A stretch of 37,500 bases of DNA. Source: Theodoxus fluviatilis (taxonomy: Eukaryota; Mollusca; Gastropoda; Cycloneritida; Neritidae). The stretch covers positions 50,001-87,500 of the forward strand of contig JAWQFJ010000611.1 in assembly GCA_034096865.1 (NCBI GenBank), written 5' to 3'. The notes beneath the pieces were generated by a model. The model saw only the letters and a list, made by a program, of their open reading frames with translations. It ran no database searches and had not been told where the DNA came from. Below are positions 11,762 through 21,208 of the stretch, in pieces. The position numbers and the translations under genes are program-made. Every line of letters starts with the position of its first letter. The first letter of the stretch is position 1.

Positions 11762-12285
11762 AAATACATTAGGTTTGAAATCAATGGATGAATAACAGTC
11801 TGAGTAAAAATAAGTTTGTGCATTCAGTCAAACTGCATGCGTTACTAAAGAGCTACAATCTGCAATCTATGCTCCGTCATCTGCACTTAAAATGGGAATC
11901 GTAGTAACAAGCTTTTTTGTGGTACGGAGTTTCATAATGGCGGTGCAATTTTTGGCTGAGCATATGGAAGGTTTTCGATCTCGGTGAATATTGAACATCA
12001 CACAGCTGTTATTCGATAAAAATAAAGCTACCAATAACCTAGTAGCCATGCGATTTAATTCAAAACCACCTACCAGTTGACATTTTCGAGAATCTGTATT
12101 AGCTGCTTTTTAAAAGCATTATTACGTCTCCCTCGCTAATTGAGCTAGAAATGTATGGAATCGTCTATCCATGTACAGCAATCTACATGTATATGTATTG
12201 GAAGCATTTTGAAGGATTTTTGTACCGAGTCGCATTCCCCAGGTCAATGATATGCTGGTCACAGAGAATCCCAAAAAGTGTTTCC
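11762..12285. other. Unassigned AT-rich sequence
   Basis: No gene, RNA or repeat supported between the homopurine tract and the foldback element. Confidence 0.4.
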
Positions 12286-12491
12286 GTGTTTGTTTGTTTG
12301 TTTGTTTTTTTGCTTTTTTTTTTAGCAATCACAATAATCATGCGCAATATCAGTAAGTTTTGAAAATAAATTTGTTTTCAAAACAAGACACTTCCTGCTT
12401 TTTCGCACCAGTTTTGATGCCGATTCCTGTATGATCACAGCGATCACTTAAACAAACAAACAAGCAAGCAAGCAAACAAACAAACAAACAC
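12286..12491. mobile_element. Foldback/MITE-like repeat, copy A
   Basis: A palindromic unit: GTTT repeats (12286-12304), an arm AGCAATCACAATAATCATGC (from 12324), a central hairpin TTTTGAAAA/TTTTCAAAA, an opposing arm CTGTATGATCACAGCGATCAC (12427-12447), and AAAC/AAGC repeats to 12491. The right half resembles copy B at 20.5 kb (shared CTGTATGATyACAGCGrTCACT and upstream text), so this is a dispersed family and not a chance palindrome. Confidence 0.55.
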
Positions 12492-12599
12492 TACAGAAAC
12501 GTCCCTCCGACTGCCGTCAGCAAACTTTGCTAGGAGATCATTGGCTTGGGGAACGCCACTCTGTTGTTCCATGTTGCTAGCGCAACGATGGAATGCAAC

Positions 12600-12835
12600 G
12601 ATTGCACAATGCTATAGCATAGCGTAGCAGAGAATGTACTGCATAGCATAGTATAGCGTAGCAGAGCAAATCACAGCAGAGAATAGCATCGCATAGAGTA
12701 GCGTAGCATATATAGCATTGTGTAGCAAAGGATATCGCAACAGAGCATAGTATCGCGTAGCATTGCATAGCATAGCAAAGCAGAGAGTATATGATGCCTT
12801 AGCATAGTTTGGCATAGCATAGTGCAGCAAAACAA
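12600..12835. repeat. Degenerate TAGCA pentamer array
   Basis: About 235 bp of TAGCA/TAGCG/CAGAG-type pentamers with much divergence, suggesting an older array than its neighbour. Open frames here are artefacts. Confidence 0.9.
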
Positions 12836-12844
12836 ATCATGCCA

Positions 12845-13305
12845 TTCCATACCATATCACACAACCACACCACACCACACCACACCACACCACACCACAC
12901 CACACCACACCACACCACACCACACCACACCACACCACACCACACCAACCATACTATACACCACACCATACCATGCCATGCCATGCAATACCACACCACA
13001 CCACACCACACCACATCACACCACACCACACCATACCACACCACACCAACCATACCATACAATACCACACCACACCACACCACACCACACCACACCACAC
13101 CACACCACACCAACCATACCATACAATACCACACCACACCACACCAACTACACCACTCCATACCACGCCATGCCATGCTCTACCACACCACACCACACCA
13201 CACCACACCACACCACACCAACCATACCATACCATACCATACCATACCATACCAAACCACATCCAACCACATCACACAATGCCACATTGTACCATACCAA
13301 AAATA
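12845..13305. repeat. ACCAC/ACCAT pentamer array
   Basis: Highly regular CCACA pentamers broken by CATACCATA-type segments that recur around 12945, 13045 and 13110, giving a higher-order pattern near 65-100 bp. The His-Thr-Thr-Pro frames on the plus strand and Val-Trp-Cys frames on the minus strand are artefacts. Confidence 0.95.
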
Positions 13306-13690
13306 ACGCAATGTTTGAGGTGATATTTTCCTCTGCTTTTCATTTCATGTTTCATAATTTGATGAAACGCTCAGAAGACTTACATATTGGAATGCCTGAA
13401 GTGCTTAAGCTGCACCATTCAACAAATAATCTTCAAAGACATACATGGTGCATGTCACATTGCAACAGCACCATGAGGTACTGTATCAAGCTCTACTTTC
13501 ATCGTTGATTTGCCTTTGCGTCAATAAAAATCGCCAAAAAGAATTGTGAAAAAATTAATTGATCAAGTAAGTAAACTTTAATAAATGAATTTTCACATCA
13601 AGATGCGTTCAGGGAATTTCAATTCTGGTCGCCAGTGGGAGCGTCTTGTGTTTCCCACCTGATGTCAAACCTAGGGACGGACATCGATGC
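13306..13690. other. Unassigned AT-rich sequence
   Basis: No gene or known repeat supported. Confidence 0.4.
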
Positions 13691-13850
13691 CCCGTGAGCT
13701 GCTCGGAAAGACTGCGCCAGGCCACCCGAAGTTGCCCATGAGTTCCCATGGATCGAAGCTGCACGAGTCACCGGGTTGCACATCTGGGCAAAGTGCCTAA
13801 CTGACTACCTCTCACCCCACCCATAATACAATGGAAGATTTTCGACAACA
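13691..13850 (+). mobile_element. tRNA-derived SINE family 1, diverged copy
   Basis: Contains GGATCGAAGCTGCACGAGTC, a TTGCACAT B-box remnant, and the core GGGCAAAGTGCCTAACTGAC ending in CACCCCACCCA. These align with the better copies at 14.2 kb and 23.5 kb. The head and tail edges are not sharp. Confidence 0.55.
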
Positions 13851-14231
13851 GTAAGAGCACGATCGAAGTGCAACATCCTTGATGCAGCTTTAGTCGGCAT
13901 CTCTGATCGAGCGGTTAGCGGAATTAACCCTTTGCATCGCTACACCCACAGCCGAATTTGAGATAAACACTTGTACTGAGGTATTGAAAACTGTTGAAAA
14001 CTGCAGTCATAATCTGTTCCCCACCACGACCACTCGGGAAATCGGTCGTCCGACTTCCGTACACCACACGCACACGTTTTGACCATAGCGATGTTATTCT
14101 TCCTGCAGCGCGTGTAGTGTTTATTTCTCAATGCGATTCCGCTCGTTTCAAAAAGGCTATCTGGTAACGCCACGTGGGAACTGTGTGAAAATACAAGTGC
14201 GCCGATTGGCTGGTGGTGCGCGCGGAGGGCT

Positions 14232-14440
14232 GTCCTGCGAGGGGTTAATTGGCCTGCACTCGCTTGCGGCTAGAGGGTGCGGCGATCGAAGCTGCGCGGT
14301 TCCCAGAGTTGCATGCGTGAGTAAGGGTGCTTAACTCACATCTCTTCTCCCCACCCAGGAGTAAAACCGGGTTCCTGTGAGGGCAGCGATGCCACACTGT
14401 AGTGCAACCAACCCGTGTATGCAGGCATGAACCAGCGCGT
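14232..14440 (+). mobile_element. tRNA-derived SINE family 1, 5' part of split copy
   Basis: Shows GATCGAAGCTGCGCGGTTCC, a B-box-like AGTTGCATGC, then GTAAGGGTGCTTAACTCAC, CCCCACCCAGGAGTAAAAC and CCTGTGAGGGC. All are shared in order with the copy at 23466-23640. The copy runs directly into the 48-bp satellite at about 14441, and its probable 3' part reappears at 15946. Confidence 0.7.
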
Positions 14441-15945
14441 GGGTTGCTGGTACTGTGTGCACTGTATCTGTCTGTCACTGCTTATTGTGGGTTGCTGGTA
14501 CTGTGTGCACTGTATCTGTCTGTCACTGCTTATTGTGGGTTGCTGGTACTGTGTGCACTGTATCTGTCTGTCACTGCTTATTGTGGGTTGCTGGTACTGT
14601 GTGCACTGTATCTGTCTGTCACTGCTTATTGTGGGTTGCTGGTACTGTGCGCACTGTATCTGTCTGTCACTGCTTATTGTGGGTTGCTGGTACTGTGTCC
14701 ACTGTATCTGTCTGTCGCTGCTTATTGTGGGTTGCTGGTACTGTGTGCACTGTATCTGTCTGTCACTGCATCTGTCTGTCACTGTATCTGTCTGTCACTG
14801 TATCTGTCTGTCACTGCATCTGTCTGTCACTGTATCTGTCTGTCACTGTATCTGTCTGTCACTGCATCTGTCTGTCACTGTATCTGTCTGTCACTGTATC
14901 TGTCTGTCACTGCATCTGTCTGTCACTGTATCTGTCTGTCACTGCATCTGTCTGTCACTGTATCTGTCTGTCACTGTATCTGTCTGTCACTGTATCTGTC
15001 TGTCACTGTATCTGTCTGCCACTGTATCTGTCTGCCACTGTATCTGTCTGTCGCTGTATCTGTCTGCCACTGTATCTGTCTGCCACTGTATCTGTCTGCC
15101 ACTGTATCTGTCTGCCACTGTATCTGTCTGCCACTGTATCTGTCTGTTGCTGTACTGTCTGTCACTGTATCTGTCTGTCACTGCTATCTGTGGTTGCTGG
15201 TACTGTCTGTCACTGTATCTGTCTGTCACTGCTATCTTTCTGTCACTGTATCTATCTGTCACTGTATCTGTCTGTCACTGCTATCTGTCTGTCACTGTAT
15301 CTGTCTGTCACTGTATCTGTCTGTCACTGCTATCTGTCTGTCCTGTATCTGTCTGTCACTGTATCTGTCTGTCACTGCTTGTCTGTCACTGTTTCTGTCT
15401 GTCACTGTATCTGTCTGTCACTGCTATCTGTCTGTCCCTGTACTGTCTGTCACTGTACTGTCTGTCACTGCTATCTGTCTGTCACTGATCTGTCTGTCAC
15501 TGTATCTGTCTGTCACTGCTATCTGTCTGTCTGTACTGTCTGTCCCTGTACTGGTATCTGTCTGTCACTGTATCTGTCTGTCACTGTATCTGTCTGTCAC
15601 TGTATCTGTCTGTCACTGTATCTGTCTGTCACTGTATCTGTCTGTCACTGTATCTGTCTGTCACTGTATCTGTCTGTCACTGTATCTGTCTGTCACTGTA
15701 TCTGTGTCACTGCATCTGTCTGTCACTGTATCTGTCTGTCACTGTATCTGTCTGTCACTGTATCTGTCTGTCACTGTATCTGTCTGTCACTGTATCTGTC
15801 TGTCACTGTATCTGTCTGTCACTGTATCTGTCTGTCACTGCATCTGTCTGTCACTGCATCTGTCTGTCACTGTATCTGTCTGTCACTGTATCTGTCTGTC
15901 ACTGTATCTGTCTGTCACTGTATCTGTCTGTCACTGCTTATTGTC
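14441..15945. repeat. 16-bp satellite (TGTATCTGTCTGTCAC) with 48-bp higher-order units
   Basis: The first 330 bp are about seven near-identical 48-bp units (GGGTTGCTGGTACTGTGTGC... to ...CACTGCTTATTG). Each contains a CTGTATCTGTCTGTCAC segment; 48 is three times 16. The following roughly 1.17 kb is the 16-mer alone, with TAT/CAT and GTC/GCC variants in clusters and scattered deletions. Plus-strand frames of 357-541 residues are artefacts of a stop-free unit. The last unit again ends CACTGCTTATTG, the same phrase as the 48-mers. Confidence 0.96.
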
Positions 15946-16060
15946 AGCTGCCAGTGAAGGATTCATCAAGCGGCCCAGTGATCAGAGGGTAAAATGTAAA
16001 GCGGTTTCAGACTCAGACATGCGGTGAGTTGCTCTGTAAAGCCACACCTTTACCTTTGAG
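15946..16060 (+). mobile_element. tRNA-derived SINE family 1, 3' part of split copy
   Basis: Carries GCGGCCCAGTGATCAGAGGG then TAAAATGTAAAGCGG and GAGTTGCTCTGTAAAGCC. The first phrase recurs downstream of the 23.5 kb copy as GTGGCCCGATGACCAGGGGG (23716-23735), so it belongs to the SINE 3' half. The 16-mer satellite lies between this part and the 5' part. Confidence 0.55.
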
Positions 16061-16121
16061 ATATTTTTATCAGGTGTACATCTTTCCCACGCAAGTGTGA
16101 TTGCTGCTCAGGGTTGTATGG

Positions 16122-16225
16122 TATATCTATATACACACCTTAACCAGGAAAGGACAAGGGAAAACCCTGTGACTTAAGTAATTTAATGAAACAATATCAA
16201 AATAACCAAATAAATCAAAATTGTA

Positions 16226-16287
<62 letters not shown>

Positions 16288-16715
16288 AGAGAAAAGCAGG
16301 ATCGACGCTCTCACCGCACTGACTGTGAGTATGAACTAAAATGAACCACTGACTTGTATGATGATGCAACAATCGATATTTGTTTGGTTCTTTCTTGGTT
16401 GTGAGTCATGGCAGGGCGCGCGACCCACTGAGTGTTGTGCTGGAGCCGTGTATCTCACTTGAGATGGATATACAGATTCGTGTTGGAGAAAGACTAGCTA
16501 GACATGAAACAGGACAAGACTGAGCGAGTAAACTCTGGTTTCTGTTCGTTAGTACTGCGACTGCTGTGAGAAACCAGTGTTTTTGTTGGAGTTGTGAACT
16601 GTGTTCGCGCGAGCACCGCCATGTTATAGTGTACTTGTCTCCTTCTTTTGGGTTTTTGGGGGTTTGTTTTTTGCTTTTTGTGTCTCTGAATGCTTTAAGC
16701 CGTGGGCCAACACCT

Positions 16716-16799
<84 letters not shown>

Positions 16800-16920
16800 T
16801 GTATTACAATTTTGATTTATTTGATTTATTTGTTTATTTTGATATTGTTTCAATTAATTACTTAAGTCACAGGGTTTTCCCTTGTCCTTTCCTGGTTTTA
16901 AGGTGTGTCTATAGATATAT
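16122..16920. repeat. Long inverted repeat with CA/GT inner ends
   Basis: The left arm 16122-16282 and right arm 16721-16920 are reverse complements: about 110 bp of unique sequence (AATTGTAATACAC... to ...CCAGGAAAGGACAAGGG) plus the CA or GT run. Differences are about four substitutions, one 9-bp indel (ATTTATTTG duplicated on the right) and a few 1-2 base indels. The 438 bp between are unique and show no gene. Both outer ends pass through TATAGATATA and then diverge, so the edges are sharp. A foldback transposon or an inverted duplication would both fit. Confidence 0.85.
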
Positions 16921-16971
16921 TTTTGACGTCCTGCGAGCGGTGATGGTCCTGGTAACTGATTTTGTGTTAAT

Positions 16972-16980
16972 CTCTCTCCC

Positions 16981-17048
<68 letters not shown>

Positions 17049-17056
17049 TCTCTCCC

Positions 17057-17107
<51 letters not shown>

Positions 17108-17147
17108 CTCTCTCTCTCGCTCGCTCGCTCGCTCGCTCGCTCGCTCG
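16972..17147. repeat. CT array with CTCCC and GCTC variants
   Basis: About 175 bp of CT, with periodic CCCTCTCT steps near the ends, finishing as GCTC tetramers (17113-17146). Confidence 0.97.
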
Positions 17148-17319
17148 TACACCTCTTGGGTGACAAGTGTTTATAATCCGTATATTTTTTTCTTATCAGT
17201 TTGGGCTCTGTGAGAGCTGCTTTTGACATAGCACTGACTCTAACAGTAACAGACTGTGGTTCAACCAGTTGTGAGGATGAACAAGTTTTCTTTTAGGTGA
17301 GAGATGCTAAAAGTATCAA

Positions 17320-17415
17320 CATCTACTGTATTGTTTTACGTAATACTGTACATAACATGTCTTAATTGTCTGATGGGTCGTCGGCCGAAATAAACAATCA
17401 ATCAATCAATCAATC
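17320..17415 (+). mobile_element. 3' end of an unidentified retroposon with CAAT tail
   Basis: The sequence CTTAATTGTCTGATGGGTCG, then GTCGGCCGAAATAAAC, leads straight into four CAAT units. A short 3' UTR with AATAAA followed by a tetranucleotide tail is typical of some LINE and SINE ends. The 5' extent is unknown, perhaps from about 17150. Confidence 0.45.
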
Positions 17416-17740
17416 AACCAACCAACCAACCAACCAACCAACCAACCAACCAACCAACCAACCAACCAACCAACCAACCAACAACAACCAACCAACCAAC
17501 CAACCAACCAACCAACCAACCAACCAACCAACCAAATCAACAAATCAACAAATCAACAAATCAACCAACCAACCAACCAACCAACCAACCAACCAACCAA
17601 CCAACCAACCAACCAACCAACCAACCAACCAACCAACCAACCAACCAACCAACCAACCAACCAACCAACCAAACCAACCAAACCAATCCAAACCAAACCA
17701 AACCAATCAACCAAACCAAACCAACCAACTAACCAATCTC
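17397..17740. repeat. CAAT to CAAC (AACC) array
   Basis: Starts as CAAT, becomes CAACCAAC for about 270 bp with an AAATC pentamer interlude (17534-17565), and ends with AAACC/AATCC variants. A GCTCTCTC run follows to about 17790. The Asn-Gln-Pro-Thr frame is an artefact. Confidence 0.96.
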
Positions 17741-17790
17741 GCTCTCTCTCGCTCTCTCTCGCGCGCTCTCTCGCTCACTCTCGCTCTCTC

Positions 17791-18130
17791 AATATGCTGT
17801 AAGAAAATTTGAGGAAGTTCTTTGAATACAGTTTTTAAAACGATTTCTACTACAGTCCCAAAGGCAACTGGTATAGCCTAAGAACTTAGTGATAATTTGC
17901 TTTGTCTCTGCAATGCATAGTAGATATACATTGGTGCTTGTCGATTTTTTTTGGGTTGGTATGCCATCAATTAAGTAATGGCAACCTATTCTCTTTACTC
18001 TTGGTGCATACTCTACGAGATCTTTTTTCCTTAGGTCCTGAAATGTACGGCATTACAATAAAAAGTTTTTCTCGTTTTCACGGACACGTTTGTAGAAATG
18101 ACAGTACATTTCATTTCCTAGTGTTGCAAA
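17791..18130. other. Unassigned AT-rich sequence
   Basis: No feature supported. Confidence 0.4.
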
Positions 18131-18472
18131 ACACACATACGGCCGCCGCCGCTCAGCTAGAACCCATGTCCGTGAAGCTTTCGGGGCCTACTCCATGCAG
18201 TAGCTTGGACATTTACGGCCCCAAGCAGCAAACCGGGGGGTGTCGGTTTTGGGAAGAGCTTAAGGCCCCCTAGGTCATTGGCTCTTGTGCCAGATCCACA
18301 GGGACGCTGCCTCGGGTGTCTGCTGGAGTTGCCTAATGACCCTTTTGGAGCGTGAGGGCTTGCAACCCAACCGCATCAAAAACCGGGTTGTTGAGTGTGC
18401 TATGAAGCCTCTACACTCCACCTCGACTGGGAGCACCTGACAGTCCCAACCCTCCTCGCAGCATTTCAGCAA
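18131..18472 (-). pseudogene. Retrotransposon C-terminal fragment (PVEV-CRGF type) and 3' UTR
   Basis: The minus strand (18472-18275) encodes a 65-residue frame with LPVEVECRGFIAHSTTRFL and a later basic helix ending SLWIWHK. From memory, this text (PVEVGCRGF..S, then W-L-W near the end) recurs at the C-terminus of reverse transcriptase polyproteins in molluscs and cnidarians. No RT motif precedes it on the minus strand, so it is a 5'-truncated copy. Downstream of the stop, the GC-rich 18270-18131 stretch would be its 3' UTR. Confidence 0.55.
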
Positions 18473-18500
18473 AGATTATAGTGTGTAACCTATAATCTTT
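18471..18500. repeat. Perfect 11-bp hairpin
   Basis: AAAGATTATAG and CTATAATCTTT are exact reverse complements separated by 8 nt (TGTGTAAC). The hairpin lies at the upstream edge of the retroelement frame on the minus strand. It has no T- or A-tail suggesting a terminator. Confidence 0.85.
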
Positions 18501-18634
18501 GATTTCAGGCGGAGTACCTCTTACCTCGACTGCTTCCTCTCATGAGCCCATGCAATATTTGAGTCACAAGGCACCGTTAGCTCAACAAGGAGAAGCTAAT
18601 TCACATTTGTGTATCTTGTATATGTCATTGTTTA

Positions 18635-18860
18635 TCTTCTCTTTCTAGAGAAGTCATTTATGTTGCACCTGAATTGATTATAAGTGTCTCTGAATATCTT
18701 TATTTTAAAGAAAGATATGTGTTTTTCTGTTTCGAACTCTTGTTTCAATTCTCTGTACACTCGGAATCTTTCATTCTGCATTCTACTGTGCCATTCATGT
18801 CGATAACAATCTCGTGAATTCTCTAAGGCAACGACAGGCAAGTAGGCGCCGGTGGGACTT
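18635..18860 (-). pseudogene. LINE C-terminal fragment related to the 2-6 kb element
   Basis: The minus-strand text NSRDCYRHEWHSRMQNE, later KIKIFRDTYNQFRCNIND, parallels the region after the RT in the LINE at 2146-4998 (DSFYQIWHQKC..., TIKKFRDTFVRFRFGIND). Spacing is similar and a basic/aromatic pattern is shared. Identity is only moderate, so it comes from a related LINE family, not the same one. No RT motif remains. Confidence 0.68.
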
Positions 18861-18874
18861 TGGTGCGCAGCCAT

Positions 18875-20377
18875 CTGTGATTCTACCTGTCATAGTACCT
18901 TTCTGCAGCTTGTACTTGGACTGTAAAACCGTTGTTACTGATAAGCACAATAGATTTGGCTCACAACAGTGATTCTTTATTTTTTTAAGTTTCAAAATAC
19001 AGTGTCATTTCACCATCTGTACACATTCATACAAGCAAAACCATTGACATGATTATAATAATGTCGTGAATACTTGTTGGTTAGCTGACTTCATTTGTGC
19101 AGAAATTACACCTTAAATAGAGCAGAAGGCACTCTTTTTGGACAAAAGCAAGTGTTTTCTGGTTCATACATGATAGAATTCCTAGAAAGGGTGTACAGTT
19201 ACAGATTTTACCAGTATTTGTTCAGAGAAGGACTTTTCCAGTTATTCGTGACATACAAATGAAACGTGCAATAAATAAAACGTAATGCAACCATTTATTT
19301 TTCCATGCTAGTTGTCATTGAAGATGATCGAGATGAGTCACAGAATATACAAGAAAAAAGTCAAACTTATCCATCGCATGGCAACGGAAATCGCCACAAA
19401 TCACACAAAGAAAACGTGAGACCATTCGTAACTAAACATTGTTCTAAGAAAATGTTACAATAATAAAACTCGACTTTCTATCACTTTAATGAACAACAGA
19501 ACGCGTATGGCAAAGTCACATGTGCATCTATGTCTGGAAAAACTCTTAAAGCATTCTACAAAGAAAAGTTTCTTCGAATAAAAGCAGGAGAAAACTGATC
19601 GAAAAGCAAAAGAAAAGTGATGGATTTTCCTCTCGGCACTTAGTATACAAGTCAAAGACACCACACACAAATTATAGACGGACAATTAAATGTGCCCAGC
19701 AAGATGCAAACCTTAATGAAATCTTCATAGATCGCCATGTTGATTCATAGTAGCATAAGTGACGAAAACAAATTATGTGCACAGCAATCGTAGCTGTACA
19801 AAACTTGTTTGTTAAACAATGGCAGTTCACATACAATTTGTCAGCATGGCTTAGACAACAGAGACTGAAGGTTTTATTCATTGGATTTCTGCAAATGACA
19901 TACGTTTTCTCATAGTTAACAGTGTAGAAATAATTATGTTGCTTAGATAGGCTACTTATTTTTAAAATTCTTTCTTGCAAACTTAATCACGCAGTTTTAA
20001 AGTGTACAGCTTCAAAAATCGGGAGTCTATTGTGTAGAAAATTGCTTCTACTTCTGACTTTCAGCATGTAAGCGATTGTTTGTAGTTTTATTTCTGAACG
20101 GTTCAAATTGGTTTCATGTGTGGTGTTTTCGAACAGGAATCTTGAGAAACGATGTAACGACATTTGTCCTCTGTTCAACCATTTGCAGGAGAGCTAGTTC
20201 TCAGCAGAGCTACACAAAGCTGTTCTTTCTGAGCTGGGGAAGAGCAAAGCACCTCATAGGACGTCGACATATTTCGTATGCTGTAGAACTGGGCAAGCGA
20301 ACAGTGGGCATAAAAGGTACATTGTCTGTCTGACACGACGTTGTGACCTGGAGCTGGTTTCCCAGGACAATTGAAAT
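18875..20377. other. Unassigned AT-rich region
   Basis: About 1.5 kb of AT-rich sequence with short open frames only. Part may be degraded LINE sequence upstream of the 18.7 kb fragment, but I could not recognise motifs. Confidence 0.4.
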
Positions 20378-20413
20378 GCAGTCCAAAGCAATCCAAAAGG
20401 CAATATTGGTCTT

Positions 20414-20558
20414 TTAAAAAGTGATCACTGTAATTATACGCAGCGTCCAATTAATCAGTTCTTGTTTTTTAAAAACCCGTTTCCGAAATCAGATACTAGC
20501 TGCATTTTTGTTCCAATTTTGCTACCGTCTCCTGTATGATTACAGCGGTCACTCTAAA
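20414..20558. mobile_element. Foldback/MITE-like repeat, copy B
   Basis: The left arm GTGATCACTGTAATTATAC (20421-20439) is nearly the reverse complement of the right arm CTGTATGATTACAGCGGTCAC (20532-20552), about 130 bp end to end. The right third (…GTCTCCTGTATGATTACAGC) matches copy A at 12.4 kb. A 10-bp satellite starts 24 bp after the element; copy A is likewise flanked by simple repeats. Confidence 0.6.
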
Positions 20559-20581
20559 ATAATACCGGGAACGCCCTTTGA

Positions 20582-21208
20582 GTTGCCATGGATTGCCTTG
20601 GATTACTTGGATTGCTTTGGATTGCTTTGGATTGCCTTGGATTGCTTTGGATTGCCTTGGATTGATTTGGATTGCTCTGGACTGCTTTGGATTGCCTTTG
20701 ATTGCTTTGGATTGCTCTGGACTGCTTTGGATTGCTTTGGATTGCTTTGGATTGCTCTGGACTGCTTTGGATTGCTCTGGATTGATTTGGACTGCTTTGG
20801 ACTGCTTTGGATTGCTCTGGATTTCTTTGCACTGCTTTGGACTGCTTTGGATTACTCTGGATTGCTCTGGACTGCTTTGGACTGCTTTGGATTACTCTGG
20901 ACTGCTTTGGACTGCTTTGGATTGCTCTGGATTGCTCTGGATTGCTTTGGATTGCTTTGGACTGCTTTGGATTACTCTGGACTGCTCTGGACTGCTTTGG
21001 ACTGCTTTGGATTACTCTGGACTGCTTTGGACTGCTTTGGATTGCTCTGGATTACTCTGGATTGCTCTGGACTGCTTTGGACTGCTTTGGATTACTCTGG
21101 ACTGCTTTGGACTGCTTTGGATTGCTCTGGATTACTCTGGACTGCTTTGGATTGCTCTGGATTGCTTTGGATTGCTCTGGATTGCTTTGGATTGCTCTGG
21201 ATTGCTTA
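20582..21208. repeat. 10-bp satellite (ATTGCTTTGG), about 62 units in strict register
   Basis: The unit is A-T/C-T-G/A-C-T-T/C-TGG. After one 9-bp unit at 20602-20610, all units to about 21200 are exactly 10 bp with no indel. Variants ATTACTCTGG and ACTGCTTTGG recur in ordered groups of three to six units, suggesting higher-order amplification. All plus-strand frames stay open because the unit lacks stops; the 153-319 residue frames are not proteins. Confidence 0.97.

Noticed and set aside
11334..11823. Poly-Gly, poly-Glu and poly-Leu frames
   Set aside because: Translations of the homopurine tract.
14402..16027. Large plus-strand open frames (541, 500, 357 residues) of Cys/Leu/Ser/Val repeats
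   Set aside because: They are all frames of a stop-free 16-bp satellite, with no start context or non-repeat domain.
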